Source: an uncultured Porphyromonadaceae bacterium (GTDB lineage Bacteria > Bacteroidota > Bacteroidia > Bacteroidales > Muribaculaceae). From it: DNA of 45,341 nt. The DNA lies in assembly GCA_947178165.1 (NCBI GenBank), contig CAMWXH010000011.1, forward strand, positions 1 through 45,341. The letters run 5' to 3'. Below are positions 24,744 through 32,234 of the stretch, one piece after another. Every line of letters starts with the position of its first letter. Positions within the stretch are counted from its first letter, which is position 1. Both the position numbers and the translations under genes were made by a program. The notes under the pieces are model-generated. The model saw only the letters and a list, made by a program, of their open reading frames with translations. It searched no databases and was not told the DNA's origin.

Positions 24744-25786
24744 TCGCGTCTTCTTTTCAGCATTTTTTCCATGCCGGTATGGACAGCGATTGAGAGGAGA
24801 ATTGTTGCTGACAATACATATAGATATTCAATCCATACATTGTTCTGAGCTATTCCTAAGAAAATGCCGAACTGAATTATTGGGAAGTGAAATAAATACA
24901 TTTCGTAGGAAACATTGTTGCGGTGGTGAAGAGCCGGAAGGGTGTAGGGCATAAGGCTTATCGCCATAACTAACATCGTTATGGCGGCCGGGTTCAGGAT
25001 TATGCTGCAAAATACTGACAATCTTGATAAAAGTAACAAGGCAATCCCCCCCAATGTCATCCAAAGGATATTTCGGGTGAAGAAATCCTTGATAAAGTAA
25101 ACAAGCATACCGAAATAGAAATATGAGAACTGACCCATTAATTGCCTGCTCAGGATATTATACAACTCGACCCCGGTCTTTTGATAGATATACGTAAATA
25201 AAACCCTGTAACCGATGGAGAAAAGAATCACAACGGCTGTCAAGGTGAGGTTTGAGATGCGCTTCAGATATCTTAGCAGCAATATGAAAAGTGGAACCGA
25301 GAAATAGAGGCACCATTCAATCTTCATTGTCCAGAGCGATCCGTTAACAGCTGCAGCGACATAGCGGGATCCCCGAAACACTCCAGGCAAATCAGGATGA
25401 AGCCAGTTTAGGAAAGAAAGGTTGGCTCCTAAATATTCCCAGAACCCTGACGATGTGAAGTATCGGCCTGCGGGAAGCGTGGAAGCAACAACAAGAAATA
25501 TTGCAGAGAGAAGAACGATAAAGATATATGGTGGAATTATCCGGCGCCCTCTCTGACGCAAATATTTCCAGAAATTGTTATGCCGTAAATAGTTAGGATA
25601 CATAAGGAAGCCGCTAAGGGCGAAGAAGCCACCCACGGCCTCAAAAGAGGTAATGAAAAACGGGATATGGTTGCCCGTCAATTCATTGGTGTGCGCCACG
25701 ATGACCGCAAGGGCGAGAATGTAGCGCACCAAATCCATATTATAATAATATGTTGACTTTTTCTTATCTGCAGGGAGTTGTGCCAT
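24725..25786 (-). CDS. acyltransferase family 3 membrane protein (OafA-like)
   Basis: This 353-residue protein has about ten hydrophobic segments. The first helix contains the family histidine in MDLVRYILALAVIVAHTNEL, and GGFFALSGFLMYPNYLR follows, typical of acyltransferase_3 proteins that O-acetylate surface polysaccharides or lipids at the inner membrane. The acceptor is unknown. It is read alone after a terminator from the antiporter gene. The nearby nonulosonate operon offers one possible acceptor, but that is speculation. Confidence 0.88.
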   Translation of the reverse strand: MAQLPADKKKSTYYYNMDLVRYILALAVIVAHTNELTGNHIPFFITSFEAVGGFFALSGFLMYPNYLRHNNFWKYLRQRGRRIIPPYIFIVLLSAIFLVVASTLPAGRYFTSSGFWEYLGANLSFLNWLHPDLPGVFRGSRYVAAAVNGSLWTMKIEWCLYFSVPLFILLLRYLKRISNLTLTAVVILFSIGYRVLFTYIYQKTGVELYNILSRQLMGQFSYFYFGMLVYFIKDFFTRNILWMTLGGIALLLLSRLSVFCSIILNPAAITMLVMAISLMPYTLPALHHRNNVSYEMYLFHFPIIQFGIFLGIAQNNVWIEYLYVLSATILLSIAVHTGMEKMLKRRRDLLRFP

Positions 25787-25799
25787 ATAGTGTTTTAGT

Positions 25800-25830
25800 A
25801 AAATCCCTCTCCCGATGAGCGGAAGAGGGA
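25800..25830 (-). terminator. terminator of the antiporter gene
   Basis: On the minus strand TCCCTCTTCCG and CGGGAGAGGGA form an 11-bp stem (one G-T pair) with loop CTCAT, followed by TTTT. It lies 58 bp after the antiporter stop. Confidence 0.7.
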
Positions 25831-25888
25831 ATCGTATTGAAAATTTATAGGGGAATCTCCCCCGATACAGGATTCCGTTTATGAGGAG

Positions 25889-27283
25889 TTAGAAAATCAT
25901 TTTCTCCAGTATATATATTCCTACTCCGGCGAGATAGCCGAGCAGCGCGAGCCAGGTGAATTTTTTCAGATACCATCCGAAGCTAATCTTTTCGAGACCC
26001 ATGGCAATTACACCGGCAGCCGAACCGATGATGAGGATACTGCCTCCCACTCCGGCACAGTATGACAGAAGCTCCCAGAATGTGCCGTCAATCACGAAGT
26101 CGGCAAAGTAGCCTGTGGTGCCGGGATCGGCTACCGGATACATGCCCATCACGCCGGCAACCAACGGCACATTATCAACAATTGATGAAAGTATGCCAAG
26201 CACTATGTCGATGATGTAAATGTTATGAATCTTGTCATCAAGCACATTGGCCATGCCTGACAGGAGTCCTGTGGATTGCAATACAGCCACCGCCATAAGG
26301 ATGCCGAGGAAGAAGAGGATGGAGGGCATATCAATGCGGGCTATGATTTTCGGCAGACGCAATTCTTTGGCAGAATCAAGCATCTTCTTGGAATTATAGA
26401 AAATTTCAGTGAATACCCAAAGGCAGCCAAGTACGAACAGAATGCCTACAAAGGGTGGGAGATGGGTGATAGACTTGAACACCGGCACAAATATCAGCCC
26501 CCCGACACCGAGGAAGAAGATCGTTTTTCGTTCCCCTTTTGAAATGAAGCGGTTTTCCGTCTCAAAAGGTGGTTGAGATTCAAGAGTGCCGTGCAGGCTG
26601 CGAGCTATGATTGCTGTTGGCAACACCATGGAAACAAGCGATGGCAACAGCACGTATGAGAGGAGCGCGGTCGCTGTCACGTTTCCTTTCACCCATAGCA
26701 TGATGGTAGTGACATCTCCGATTGGCGACCAGGCACCGCCCGAATTTGCGGCCAGAACGATTGCTCCTGCATATAACCAGCGTTCCTGTTTGTCGGCAAT
26801 AAGTTTGCGCAGAAGAAGGATCATCACGATTGTAGTGGTGAGGTTGTCGAGGATGGCCGACATAAAGAAAGTGGTGAATGAGATGATCCATAATAGCTTG
26901 CGCTTGTCGCGCGTAGTTATACGGTCGGTAATGATGCCGAATCCACCGTGTACATCTACAAGCTCCACGATAGTCATGGCGCCTATCAGGAACAGAAGAG
27001 TCTGCGCAATGTCGCCGAGATGCTCCACGATGTCGATGTTAAGGACATATTCCAGAGCCTGCCGGGCTGGAGAAGCATCATTGAGCGATGGGTTTTCCGC
27101 AAGGAAGCGGTGGAAATGCTCTCCTGAGACTTTGGGGACAATATCGGCCGCGCCCAGCGCATAGAGAACCCACATCAGCATTCCGAGCACCAAGGCTGAA
27201 GCTGTCTTGTCGATTTTCAGAGGATGTTCGAGTGCAATGGCAAGATAGCCGACTACGAAGATAATTACAAGAACGGTTAACAT
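25889..27283 (-). CDS. nhaD: Na+/H+ antiporter, NhaD type
   Basis: At 464 residues this has about twelve membrane segments and the NhaD signature AANSGGAWSPIGDVTTIMLWVKG. A second conserved half follows, with SSIVDNVPLVAGVMGMYP and GVGGSILIIGSAAGVIAMG (IT superfamily fold). It exports Na+ in exchange for protons at the inner membrane, supporting pH and salt balance. It begins at ATG 27283 with the first helix immediately after. The upstream gap carries a near-consensus promoter. Confidence 0.92.
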   Translation of the reverse strand: MLTVLVIIFVVGYLAIALEHPLKIDKTASALVLGMLMWVLYALGAADIVPKVSGEHFHRFLAENPSLNDASPARQALEYVLNIDIVEHLGDIAQTLLFLIGAMTIVELVDVHGGFGIITDRITTRDKRKLLWIISFTTFFMSAILDNLTTTIVMILLLRKLIADKQERWLYAGAIVLAANSGGAWSPIGDVTTIMLWVKGNVTATALLSYVLLPSLVSMVLPTAIIARSLHGTLESQPPFETENRFISKGERKTIFFLGVGGLIFVPVFKSITHLPPFVGILFVLGCLWVFTEIFYNSKKMLDSAKELRLPKIIARIDMPSILFFLGILMAVAVLQSTGLLSGMANVLDDKIHNIYIIDIVLGILSSIVDNVPLVAGVMGMYPVADPGTTGYFADFVIDGTFWELLSYCAGVGGSILIIGSAAGVIAMGLEKISFGWYLKKFTWLALLGYLAGVGIYILEKMIF

Positions 27284-27353
27284 CAGAAAGTATTTATGGT
27301 TGTTTCGAAATGAAGCGGTTCAGGCCATCGGCATGGCCCGGACAACTTCATTG

Positions 27354-27385
27354 CAAAGGAAAGCAATTATCCGCTATTGTGCAAA
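27354..27385 (-). promoter_or_regulatory. probable promoter of nhaD
   Basis: On the minus strand TTTG (27382-27385), 20 nt, TTCCTTTG (27354-27361) fits the consensus with one mismatch (TT for TA). A leader hairpin GGCCAT-CGGC-ATGGCC lies at 27323-27338. Confidence 0.5.
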
Positions 27386-27410
27386 TAAAATTAAAGAAAA
27401 ATTTCTTTAA

Positions 27411-27914
27411 TTATTTAGTCGCGCATTCATTCACAACTTTCATAAGCACTCCTTCCGATGCGAGGATGGTTTCAACAAACTCCCGGAAGGCTCCATCTCC
27501 ACCTTTTGTCTCTCCGATGAAGCGAACTTGAGATTTCACATATTCCGGGGTGTTTTCCGGGCACCCGCTGAAGCCTGCTTCGCGCAAGAGGGGGAGATCG
27601 TTGATGTCGTCTCCTATGAAGGCCACCTCGCGCAGGGTGATGCCCATTTCGTCGCACACTTTGCGTGCCAGGGTCAGCTTATCCTTCACGCCTAAGTAGC
27701 ATCTGTCTATCTTCAGTTTTTCAGCTCTCTTTGCGACGATGGGTGTGTTCTCGCCGGTCATTATGGCTACGGGTATGCCGAGATGACGCAAGAATATGAC
27801 ACCCCAGCCATCTTTCACGGAGAAACGTTTCATAACGTCTCCTTCGGCAGTGTAATACATTCCGCCGTCGGTCCACACACCGTCTATGTCGGTTATGAAT
27901 AATTTTGGAAGCAT
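27411..27914 (-). CDS. KdsC-like HAD phosphatase (nonulosonate-9-phosphate phosphatase)
   Basis: This 167-residue capless HAD hydrolase has motif I DIDGVWTDG, the motif II threonine in MTGENT, a KDK lysine and motif IV GDDINDLPLL. Size and motifs match KdsC and its relative in Bacteroides thetaiotaomicron, which removes the 9-phosphate from KDN-9-phosphate. It ends a four-gene minus-strand unit, 11 bp after the synthase gene. The context argues for a KDN or sialic-acid phosphate substrate rather than KDO-8-phosphate, because a KDO synthase (KdsA) is not nearby. Exact substrate is inferred. Confidence 0.85.
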   Translation of the reverse strand: MLPKLFITDIDGVWTDGGMYYTAEGDVMKRFSVKDGWGVIFLRHLGIPVAIMTGENTPIVAKRAEKLKIDRCYLGVKDKLTLARKVCDEMGITLREVAFIGDDINDLPLLREAGFSGCPENTPEYVKSQVRFIGETKGGDGAFREFVETILASEGVLMKVVNECATK

Positions 27915-27925
27915 TTTTAGGTAAA

Positions 27926-28978
27926 TTATAATTCTAAGGCGGAAGAATAAACTATCTCATCAGCACCCAGAGGCTTCTTGAGCTTTCTTCCTATCACTTC
28001 ATTCCTCTGGCTCCATTTGAAGCCGTCGCCCGGCGAAAGGAGGTGTATATCCTCTTCAGATATTATGTGTCCTGCCGGGAGTTCGCGGCGGGTGGCAATT
28101 GAGCGTTCAAGTTTTATCTTTGCAGCCTCGACAGCGGGATCGATATAAAGGTCATCGCGTCCGAGCCATCGTTCCGCCACGCGTATATCGCGCACCATCC
28201 GGTTCACTCCATCGGGGCCGAGCGAGCCTTGCTGGTCGGTTCCCTTCATGTGGCGGTCGATCGTGATATGCTTCTCTATAATCTTGGCTCCCATTCCTAC
28301 TGCCACTGCCGGCGCCGCTATGCCTATAGTATGGTCTGAGAAGCCGATAGTGTATTGAGGGTAGTTTCTCAGGAGATATGAAATGGTGCGCAGGTTAAGG
28401 TTGTCGGGCCGGGTGGGATACTGGCTCACGCAGTGCAGGATGGCTATATCGGAATGATGGCGTGTGATTACGTCAAGCGCATCATCAAGCTCTTTCTTGC
28501 CGGCCATTCCCGTTGATAAAATTATGGGTATGCGTGTCTCGGCCATGGCTTCGAGAAGAGGGAGATTGGTGAGGTCGCGGCTTGCCACCTTGAGCCTGTC
28601 GGGAGTGAAAAGCTTGAGCAGCGACATGCATCCCGGCGAACATAGCGTCTCCACAAAGTCAAGTCCTAACTCTTTGGCGTGGCGATACACTTCAAGATGC
28701 TCTTCATCTGAAAGTTCAAGGAACGCGCGGTGTTCACCGTAGGTGCGGCCGAAAGAATGAGGGGAGTTATAAGGTCGGTTCATCTGCTCGGCGGCAAGTT
28801 CCTCTTTAAGATCACGTTTGGTGAGTTTCACTGCATCCATAGGCAGAAGGTCGAGGTCGGAGGCTTCATCTCTGACCGGGCGTGCCACCAGGTCAACAAT
28901 AAGTTTGGCTATATCGACCGAGCCGTTATGATTCTGCCCGATTTCACCGATTATATAAGTGTGTTGCTGTTCGTTCAT
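27926..28978 (-). CDS. NeuB-like nonulosonic acid (phosphate) synthase
   Basis: This 350-residue protein has the NeuB TIM barrel (about 1-255). EIGQNHNGSVDIA is at the start, KVASRDLTNLPLL and ILSTGM are in the middle, and metal-binding histidines are expected in GFSDHT and IEKHITID. A SAF/antifreeze-like domain follows (about 285-350, RELPAGHIISEEDIHLLSPGDGF). The reaction is condensation of phosphoenolpyruvate with a hexose or its 6-phosphate to a nine-carbon keto sugar acid. With a KdsC-like phosphatase next door, the phosphate route (mannose-6-phosphate to KDN-9-phosphate, or ManNAc-6-phosphate to Neu5Ac-9-phosphate) is the best fit. Its ATG overlaps the cytidylyltransferase stop by 4 bp. 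Confidence 0.9.
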   Translation of the reverse strand: MNEQQHTYIIGEIGQNHNGSVDIAKLIVDLVARPVRDEASDLDLLPMDAVKLTKRDLKEELAAEQMNRPYNSPHSFGRTYGEHRAFLELSDEEHLEVYRHAKELGLDFVETLCSPGCMSLLKLFTPDRLKVASRDLTNLPLLEAMAETRIPIILSTGMAGKKELDDALDVITRHHSDIAILHCVSQYPTRPDNLNLRTISYLLRNYPQYTIGFSDHTIGIAAPAVAVGMGAKIIEKHITIDRHMKGTDQQGSLGPDGVNRMVRDIRVAERWLGRDDLYIDPAVEAAKIKLERSIATRRELPAGHIISEEDIHLLSPGDGFKWSQRNEVIGRKLKKPLGADEIVYSSALEL

Positions 28979-29742
28979 TTTTCGTTCTGTAGGATATTAG
29001 CTTTCATTATGCTGCCATATTCCGGATTCTCATCGACGAGGTTCACAAGAGCCTCAAGCGACCCGTCTGTCTCCCTCTTCACCCTTTCCGAAAGTTCATT
29101 AAGAAGCCTGAAGTCGGAAGGGGTATCGAGTGTGAGTCGGAGGTCTGTTCTTTCGCTCAAGAAAGGGGGCAGGGGGATGCGTGCAATCGAGAAGATGTCG
29201 GGGTGAGTGTAAAGATAGATGGTGACGTGTTCCAGATATAACTTCTCATCGGTAAGCGAAGAGGCTTTGCGCAAGGCATCTGTAGTGGCGAGTTCAGCGA
29301 AAAGCCCGAGATGCGATTTTATTGTCGGGCGTCCGTCAGGAAAGGAAAAGCAAACGTAATCTGCTCCGGTTTCACTCTGCACCTCAAACATTCTCTCGAA
29401 TGAAGACGCGTCAAGGAAAGGATTATCGGAACATACCCTTATCAGGCGCTTAAGGCCGAATTTTTCTGCCGCACCGACAAATCGTGACAGAACGTTCTCC
29501 TCGCTGCCGCGGAAAAAGTCTATGTTATGTTGGCGCGCCACCTCTTCCAGCACATCATCAGCCGGATTAACCGTAGTGGCAAGCACAATACGCTTATCGG
29601 GGCACTCCCTTTTTATATTCTCGATAACTATATCTATGATCCTCTTTTCTCCGGAGAAAGGGAGAAGTATTTTGGCAGGCATGCGTGTTGATCCCGAGCG
29701 AGCCTGGATCACTATCCCGTCTCCTGAAAACTCTTTGTTCAT
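28975..29742 (-). CDS. CMP-sugar cytidylyltransferase (SpsF/NeuA-like)
   Basis: The 255-residue protein starts with the nucleotidyltransferase loop IVIQARSGSTRMPAKILLP, followed by RGSEENVLSRF and the metal-site RVCSDNPFLD, as in SpsF-type cytidylyltransferases. It would activate the nine-carbon acid made by the neighbouring synthase with CTP, giving a CMP-sugar and pyrophosphate. It overlaps both neighbours by 4 bp (ATGA), a tight translational coupling. The choice of CMP-KDN versus CMP-Neu5Ac cannot be made from sequence. Confidence 0.85.
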   Translation of the reverse strand: MNKEFSGDGIVIQARSGSTRMPAKILLPFSGEKRIIDIVIENIKRECPDKRIVLATTVNPADDVLEEVARQHNIDFFRGSEENVLSRFVGAAEKFGLKRLIRVCSDNPFLDASSFERMFEVQSETGADYVCFSFPDGRPTIKSHLGLFAELATTDALRKASSLTDEKLYLEHVTIYLYTHPDIFSIARIPLPPFLSERTDLRLTLDTPSDFRLLNELSERVKRETDGSLEALVNLVDENPEYGSIMKANILQNEK

Positions 29743-30596
29743 GGTTTCTCTCTTTTGAATGCATCAATGAAACTTCCAGGGGTAATGTTTATAACTTCCT
29801 TCCCCAATGAAGAAGCATATTCCTTTAAGGTGAAATAAGCCTTGAAAGCCACGTGCATGTGATAAAGTATTGTATGGAGGTGGGCCGAATCAAGATTCTC
29901 TTTCTTAACCGTGTCGGCTTTGGACGATTCCCGGTCATAGAAATGTTTTTGATGCATCAGCACCTCATTATCATCAGTTACTGTTATCTCGGGGAGCCAG
30001 GAATGATCGGCTCCGGCCAAGTATATCTTTTTGAAAGGCATCCTTAAAGCCGTTGCAATGGCAGGAATAAGCACATTGTGTGGACGTGGCATACCGAGTC
30101 CTTTCCGGTAAGCCCATTTTTCGAATGTGAAGAATCCCTCCACAGGGGTGGTGTTGTAGATATGAACCATGATATTGGGATTTTTCTCCACAATGGGTCT
30201 CCACAATGGGTCGGAGAGTGCGCGGGCAGGCACGAAGAGATGCAGGGGCCAATCGGTTTTGCGTGCAAGCGAACCGAATACGGCTTCCCGTTTATCATCT
30301 ACAATCCAGAAAAGGGGGTCGGCTATTATGTAAAGCTCAGGACGAAGCTCACAGAAGAGGGGTGAGGTAGCAAAAAGATTCACGGCAAGAAGGGCTTTGT
30401 CGGAAAGAAACTCCCTGCTCTGCTCCACAGTGGAAGATAATGAGGGGCCATTGGCGAGGATCACGAGTTCTTTGTCATCGTCCGGCAGGGAGGGCAGTCG
30501 TGAAGGGCGTCGTGAAAGAAGCGGAATCTTCACAAGGCTAAGAAGGGTCTGTTCAAGATTCCCTCCCCATTCCACTATTTTATCTAATTTTCCCAT
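29739..30596 (-). CDS. DUF115/sialyltransferase-fold-like glycosyltransferase candidate
   Basis: This 285-residue protein has the Rossmann-like opening ELVILANGPSLSS, which is shared by GT42 sialyltransferases (CstII type) and by DUF115/MptE-like proteins. A later KKIYLAGADHSW segment sits where GT42 enzymes have YLSGIDFY. It is first in the unit, before the CMP-sugar activation gene. The most economical role is transfer of the CMP-activated nonulosonic acid to a surface glycan. No signal peptide is seen, which fits a cytosolic or membrane-attached enzyme. Function rests on fold signature and context, without an alignment. Confidence 0.6.
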   Translation of the reverse strand: MGKLDKIVEWGGNLEQTLLSLVKIPLLSRRPSRLPSLPDDDKELVILANGPSLSSTVEQSREFLSDKALLAVNLFATSPLFCELRPELYIIADPLFWIVDDKREAVFGSLARKTDWPLHLFVPARALSDPLWRPIVEKNPNIMVHIYNTTPVEGFFTFEKWAYRKGLGMPRPHNVLIPAIATALRMPFKKIYLAGADHSWLPEITVTDDNEVLMHQKHFYDRESSKADTVKKENLDSAHLHTILYHMHVAFKAYFTLKEYASSLGKEVINITPGSFIDAFKREKP

Positions 30597-30613
30597 TCTC
30601 TATAAATTTAACC

Positions 30614-30621
30614 CAAAGTTA
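30614..30621 (-). promoter_or_regulatory. -7 box of the nonulosonate operon
   Basis: TAACTTTG on the minus strand matches TAnnTTTG, 18 bp before the ATG at 30596. No TTTG -33 is present at the expected spacing. Confidence 0.6.
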
Positions 30622-30685
30622 TCAAATTTTTTTGAGGTTAAGAAAATAAAAGGGTTTTTATAGTTGCAGAATGCGGAAAATAATT

Positions 30686-30693
30686 TAATTTTG
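30686..30693 (+). promoter_or_regulatory. -7 box of the porin gene
   Basis: TAATTTTG fits TAnnTTTG and lies 55 bp before the porin ATG; a weak TTGC at 30664-30667 may stand in for the -33. With the box at 30614-30621 it makes a divergent promoter region. Confidence 0.5.
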
Positions 30694-30747
30694 AAAAATG
30701 ATAAGAAATTTTTAACTTTATTAACCATACATATAATACATTAGAAT

Positions 30748-32133
30748 ATGAATTTATCTCGTCATATTGTTTTCCTGCTACCCCTGTTCGGATTTGCCAT
30801 GCCGATGTTTGCAGAAGATCCGCCACAGAAAGAGACCCTCATTGAGAAGATTTCCAATCGCCTTCACCTATCGAAAGCTCGTAATGATTCCACACGGCAT
30901 GAGATCTTTGATCGCAGTCGTCCTCACGGCAATAAGGAGATTCCTGTGCCGCATTTCGCAATACATACTGAAGACCATAGGTTTGCACTCACCATAGGAG
31001 GTCAGGTTAATCCTATTTTGGGAGTGGATTTAGGCAATAACCTTTATGAACAGACGGGGGGAGGAATCAACTTCACCACTAATGCCATCCCGGTTCCATC
31101 CGTAAAGGGTCACCGCTCGGATTTCTACATTAATGCCTTGAATGCCGATATCGATTTTCAGGTGGTAGGGTTTGGAGGCACTAACGCCCAGATAACCGGA
31201 TACATAAAATTCGGTACCAACGGTAATTCCACCGGATTGAGTCTTAAAGATGCATACGTTTCCTGGCGAGGCTTCACTGCGGGTATGAAGACCACGATAT
31301 TTAAGGATGGACTCGCTTCCCAGCCCCCTACGATCGACCCGGAGGGTCCATCGGGAGAGGTGGATGCAGGAGCCTATGAGGTAAGCTACATCTCACCTTC
31401 ATATAAGGGTTTCCGTGCCGCGTTAGGTATAGCCACCCCGACATATTATCATTCATCGGGCCGATACTATGGACCCGACTATAAGGATTGGCAATCGGAG
31501 GATATTGAAGGTCAGCTCGTCACTAACCCCAATGCTTACACCCAGAGAGTTCCGGATGTGCCGATGTGGATTGAATGGACGGCCTCGAAGTATAACCGCG
31601 TGAGGGTAAGCGCAATCCTTCGTAACTTCCTTTATCAGGATGAAGTGGAAGACAGAAAGAGGCATGCCGTGGGCTGGGGCGTAATGCTGAGTGGAAACTG
31701 GAATCCGATAAAACCGTTGATATTCTATTTCCAAGGCGTTTATGGAAAGGGTATAGGCAACTATATCCAGGATTTATCAGGACTTCCGCTATCATTCACA
31801 CCTAACAACAAAAAGCTTGGCAGGATGTCGGCCAATCCTATGATGGGTATCAATCTGGGTGTGACATACAATTTCAATCCCAAGTGGCAGGTCAATGCAG
31901 TGGCTTCAGAAGCAAGGATATGGAACGTGGGCCCTTACGCGCAGGAGAACGCTACTGAGGAGGGTCATTTCAACGACTACCGTTATGGATTCTATTTTGC
32001 AACGAATGTGTTCTATAACATTTCATCCTATCTTCAGGTGGGGCTTGAATACCTCTATGGACGTCGCGGAACCTGGAATGTTGGCTCCGGCTTCGACAAT
32101 CGTGTTCAGACTCAGTTTATGCTTACATTCTGA
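30748..32133 (+). CDS. DcaP-like outer-membrane porin
   Basis: A 461-residue protein with a signal peptide (MNLSRHIVFLLPLFGFAMPMFA), a short linker containing a charged helix (KETLIEKISNRLHLSKAR), and then a barrel of many short beta strands from about residue 75. It ends RVQTQFMLTF with the terminal Phe typical of porins. It resembles the DcaP/porin group found in Bacteroidota outer membranes that take up small anionic solutes. Substrate not predicted. It is alone, divergent from the nonulosonate operon, with its own terminator. Confidence 0.8.
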   Translation: MNLSRHIVFLLPLFGFAMPMFAEDPPQKETLIEKISNRLHLSKARNDSTRHEIFDRSRPHGNKEIPVPHFAIHTEDHRFALTIGGQVNPILGVDLGNNLYEQTGGGINFTTNAIPVPSVKGHRSDFYINALNADIDFQVVGFGGTNAQITGYIKFGTNGNSTGLSLKDAYVSWRGFTAGMKTTIFKDGLASQPPTIDPEGPSGEVDAGAYEVSYISPSYKGFRAALGIATPTYYHSSGRYYGPDYKDWQSEDIEGQLVTNPNAYTQRVPDVPMWIEWTASKYNRVRVSAILRNFLYQDEVEDRKRHAVGWGVMLSGNWNPIKPLIFYFQGVYGKGIGNYIQDLSGLPLSFTPNNKKLGRMSANPMMGINLGVTYNFNPKWQVNAVASEARIWNVGPYAQENATEEGHFNDYRYGFYFATNVFYNISSYLQVGLEYLYGRRGTWNVGSGFDNRVQTQFMLTF

Positions 32134-32162
32134 TCTCACTTTAAAGACTCACGTTTTTTTAT

Positions 32163-32170
32163 TAAATTTG
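32163..32170 (+). promoter_or_regulatory. -7 box just before a terminator
   Basis: TAAATTTG fits TAnnTTTG and lies directly upstream of the hairpin at 32171-32201. It could start the transcript of the next gene (ATG 32235); the -33 region has only TTTA. Confidence 0.4.
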
Positions 32171-32208
32171 TGGAGGAATCCGAAAAAACAGGGTTCCTCC
32201 ATTTTTTT
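32171..32208 (+). terminator. terminator of the porin gene
   Basis: TGGAGGAATCC (32171-32181) pairs with GGGTTCCTCCA (32191-32201) over 11 bp including one T-G pair, loop GAAAAAACA, followed by seven T. This is a textbook rho-independent terminator 37 bp after the porin stop. Confidence 0.9.
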
Positions 32209-32234
32209 CATTCATATAAAACAGACTATTTACT

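Noticed and set aside
26586..27164. 192-residue frame antisense to nhaD
   Set aside because: Low-complexity Ser/Thr/Arg-rich translation typical of a shadow frame.
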